A stretch of DNA of 64,000 nucleotides. Origin: Phycisphaerae bacterium. GTDB lineage: Bacteria > Planctomycetota > Phycisphaerae > Phycisphaerales > UBA1924. This document shows, piece after piece, positions 62,275-64,000 of this stretch. The position numbers were made by a program, and so were the translations under genes. The DNA lies in contig BJHL01000004.1 in assembly GCA_014192545.1 (NCBI GenBank), forward strand, positions 62,001 to 126,000. The letters run 5' to 3'. The stretch's first letter is position 1; every line of letters begins with the position of its first letter. Under the pieces are notes generated by a model. It worked only from the letters and a program-made list of their open reading frames with translations. It was not told where the DNA came from and made no database searches.

Positions 62275-62746
62275 GCATATCAGATGCCCGCCCCTTTATC
62301 GCGTCACACCGCGCATGGCCCCGCGTCGTACGCTGCACGCGCTGCGAGCGTTGTGTAAGCGGCGTGACTTTCGCTGCGGAGCATCGGGCGTCTGTTGCCA
62401 GACGCGATGAGCGTCTGGTGCGGAGCTTTCCGAGGGGCCGCCTCGGCAGAGGCGGACGAAGGTGTTGCGGTGATCTTGTCGCGCACACCTGCCGGTGTGC
62501 CTGGTGTCGCCAGCGCGTACCAGAGGCTCGCGCCTCTGGCAACGGTCGCACACGGCTCCGCCGCGGAAAGAAAAGAGAGCGAGCGGTGTCGCGACTGCGC
62601 TGCCGCGCACAGGCATCGCATTGACAGCACGCACAACGTCACGCCTGTTTCTTCTCAGCGCTCTCCGCGCGCTCTGTGTTGACCCCGCCTTTCCGCCCCT
62701 GCAATTGCGGTCTACAGTCGCCCCACCACCTTCGGAGTTTCTCGGC
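62275..62746. other. Gene-poor 470-base stretch with four short hairpins
   Basis: I found no gene here. Four near-perfect palindromes lie in a row, each with 7-8 bp arms and a 4-nt loop: 62388-62405 (GCGTCTG, TTGC), 62438-62455 (CCGCCTC, GGCA), 62483-62500 (GCACACC, TGCC), 62520-62539 (CCAGAGGC, TCGC). The right end (62640-62690) resembles the CTCTGTGTTGA type of dispersed repeat and leads into the EIIA gene. Confidence 0.8.
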
Positions 62747-63208
62747 GTGATCAATCTGCTCGATATTCTCTCGCCTAACTGCGTTCGCAGCCCGCTGACC
62801 GCCACCACCAAACGCGGCGTCATCGAAGAACTCGTCGATCTCCTCGCCGCCGCTGGCAAGGTCACCGATGCTCAATCACTCAAGGACGCAGTGTGGACAC
62901 GCGAGCAAACCCGCACCACCGGCATCGGCTTTGGCCTCGCAATCCCCCACGGCAAGTGCGCAGGCATGCCCAGCCTCGCCATGGCAATCGGCAAGCCCGC
63001 CCAGCCGATGAATTTTGATTCCATCGATGGCCAGCCCGTCAAACTCATCGTCCTGCTCGCCAGCCCGCCCGACAAGCAAAGCGATCACATCCAAGCCCTC
63101 GCTCGCATCAGCCGCCTGATGAACATGGAAGAGTTCCGCAACAAGACCTACGCCGCCGCAAGCAGCGAAGAACTCTTCGAATTGTTCCGGGCTCAAGAAG
63201 GCAAGTAA
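62747..63208 (+). CDS. PTS EIIA-type protein (PtsN/fructose-like)
   Basis: The 153-residue protein matches PTS EIIA of the fructose/nitrogen type: NLLDILSPNCVRSPLTATTKRGVIEELVDLL, the active-site His in GFGLAIPHGKCAGM, and LARISRLMNMEEFR. It likely takes phosphate from HPr or a PtsO-type carrier and acts in regulation. The GTG start at 62747 has GGAG nine bases ahead. The polyprenyl synthase follows 25 bases later in the same direction. Confidence 0.9.
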   Translation: MINLLDILSPNCVRSPLTATTKRGVIEELVDLLAAAGKVTDAQSLKDAVWTREQTRTTGIGFGLAIPHGKCAGMPSLAMAIGKPAQPMNFDSIDGQPVKLIVLLASPPDKQSDHIQALARISRLMNMEEFRNKTYAAASSEELFELFRAQEGK

Positions 63209-63233
63209 GTCCCGGCGCGTGACGTCTTTTCGC

Positions 63234-64000
63234 ATGTCCCCCACCGCCGCCGACATCTTCGCCCCCCTTCCCGCCATCGAGTCTTTCCTCGACACCTGGC
63301 TCACATCACTTCCCGACGATCGCCCACTCGCCCTGCGCGAAGCTATGCGCTACTCGGCTATCGGTGCCGGCAAACGCCTGCGCCCCATTCTCGCCTGGCA
63401 CGCCTGCACCGCCGCCGCAGGTACAGGCCCAGACACGGGCAAAGCTTCTCTTCTCGCCGGCGCCGCCATCGAACTCGTCCATTGCTTCAGCCTCATCCAC
63501 GATGATCTCCCCGCCCTCGACAACGACGACCTCCGCCGCGGCAAGCCCACGCTGCACAAACACACCAGCGAAGCCATGGCCATCCTCGCAGGCGACCAGC
63601 TCCTGACCGACGCGTTCCTCTTGCTGACAACGCACCCGCATCCCATCTCCGCCAACACGCGCCTCGAACTGCTGCGCGAACTCTCCCACGCCACCAGCGC
63701 GATGATCAGTGGCCAAATCTACGACACACTGGGAGGCACGCCCGACAATCTCTCGCCGCTCGACCGCGTGCAACTGGTCCACAACAACAAAACCGGCGCA
63801 CTCATCCGCGCCGCGTGCCGCATGGGCGCCCTCTGTGCACCATCACCCTCGCCCCAAACCCTCGAAGCAATCACCACCTACGCCCGCGCCATCGGCCTCA
63901 TGTTCCAAGTCGTTGATGATCTCATCGACGTCACCCAAACCGCCGAAACCGCCGGCAAACGCACAAATAAAGACGCTCAGGCCGGCAAACTCACCTACCC
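63234..64000 (+). CDS. ispA: Short-chain polyprenyl diphosphate synthase, truncated by window end
   Basis: The first 255 residues of a farnesyl/geranyl-type synthase are visible: GKRLRPILAWHAC, the first Asp-rich motif DDLPALDNDD, GDQLLTDAFLL, and the second Asp-rich motif DDLIDVT, then GKRTNKDAQAGKLTYP. The four residues between the first Asp pair and the last Asp mark an FPP synthase-like enzyme. It makes isoprenoid precursors from IPP and DMAPP. A GTG at 63219 is an alternative start. The gene symbol is provisional. Confidence 0.9.
   Translation, partial: MSPTAADIFAPLPAIESFLDTWLTSLPDDRPLALREAMRYSAIGAGKRLRPILAWHACTAAAGTGPDTGKASLLAGAAIELVHCFSLIHDDLPALDNDDLRRGKPTLHKHTSEAMAILAGDQLLTDAFLLLTTHPHPISANTRLELLRELSHATSAMISGQIYDTLGGTPDNLSPLDRVQLVHNNKTGALIRAACRMGALCAPSPSPQTLEAITTYARAIGLMFQVVDDLIDVTQTAETAGKRTNKDAQAGKLTY

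Overview
The window looks like a chromosome segment of a planctomycete, most likely of the Phycisphaerae/Phycisphaerales type. The support is indirect but consistent: high GC, several solitary pseudopilin-like secreted proteins with an H-X9-DG-like tail, PEP-CTERM-like C-termini ending in RRR, and a dockerin-like C-terminal repeat (DFNNNGVFPEDQDV) carried by three unrelated exported proteins. No rRNA, CRISPR array, phage or insertion sequence is visible. There is one tRNA (Ala, anticodon CGC).

Layout. 1-6.4 kb: the tail of a large secreted-type protein, metK with a hairpin leader, a Tat-exported SDR/epimerase and a TPR protein. 6.4-10.65 kb: a four-gene minus-strand operon behind a clear cobalamin riboswitch (PEP-CTERM-like protein, PQQ-type beta-propeller with dockerin, pseudopilin, BFD-like ferredoxin). 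10.9-22.5 kb: a dockerin-type exported protein, small membrane proteins, an SDR, an XRE-type regulator facing a small DUF1496-like secreted protein, a FabZ-like dehydratase, a histone-H1-like miniprotein, an APH-family kinase, an MsbA-like ABC exporter, DUF190, LOG and PAS-LuxR proteins. 22.6-25.9 kb: a probable metal-responsive locus (His/Cys-rich small protein, pseudopilin, two proteins resembling the all3515 Zur-repressed family) behind a Fur/Zur-like dyad. 26-39 kb: DHH phosphoesterase, TPR lipoprotein, FabF, DUF2325-type protein, ALDH7, ribose-5-phosphate isomerase, a membrane Ser/Thr kinase, a CheY-like protein and a DacB-type peptidase. 39-49.6 kb: a type II secretion/type IV pilus assembly locus (PilP-, PilO- and PilM/N-like; K, J, I, H, G pseudopilins; F; E; PilZ) interrupted by a GGDEF diguanylate cyclase. 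50-55 kb: rpsB-tsf, an ATP-grasp protein, a higBA toxin-antitoxin pair and phosphofructokinase. 55-64 kb: fibronectin-like and HAF-repeat exported proteins, FUN14-like and DUF4230 proteins, a SOUL protein, decayed tetR and dehydrogenase remnants, tRNA-Ala, an alpha/beta hydrolase, a PTS EIIA protein and a truncated polyprenyl synthase.

How it fits together. The general secretion machinery at 39-49.6 kb could serve the many exported proteins here. The most interesting pattern is that two micronutrient-responsive loci (cobalamin riboswitch; putative Zur box) each pair surface proteins with a private pseudopilin. I read these as candidate pseudopilin-assisted capture systems for B12 and zinc; this is inference. 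Intergenic DNA is also unusual: at least six places carry facing, complementary arrays of 7-9 bp tandem units, and there is a family of short perfect palindromes with 4-5 nt loops.

Start codons were chosen from Shine-Dalgarno matches, signal peptides and overlap with neighbours; uncertain ones are flagged.
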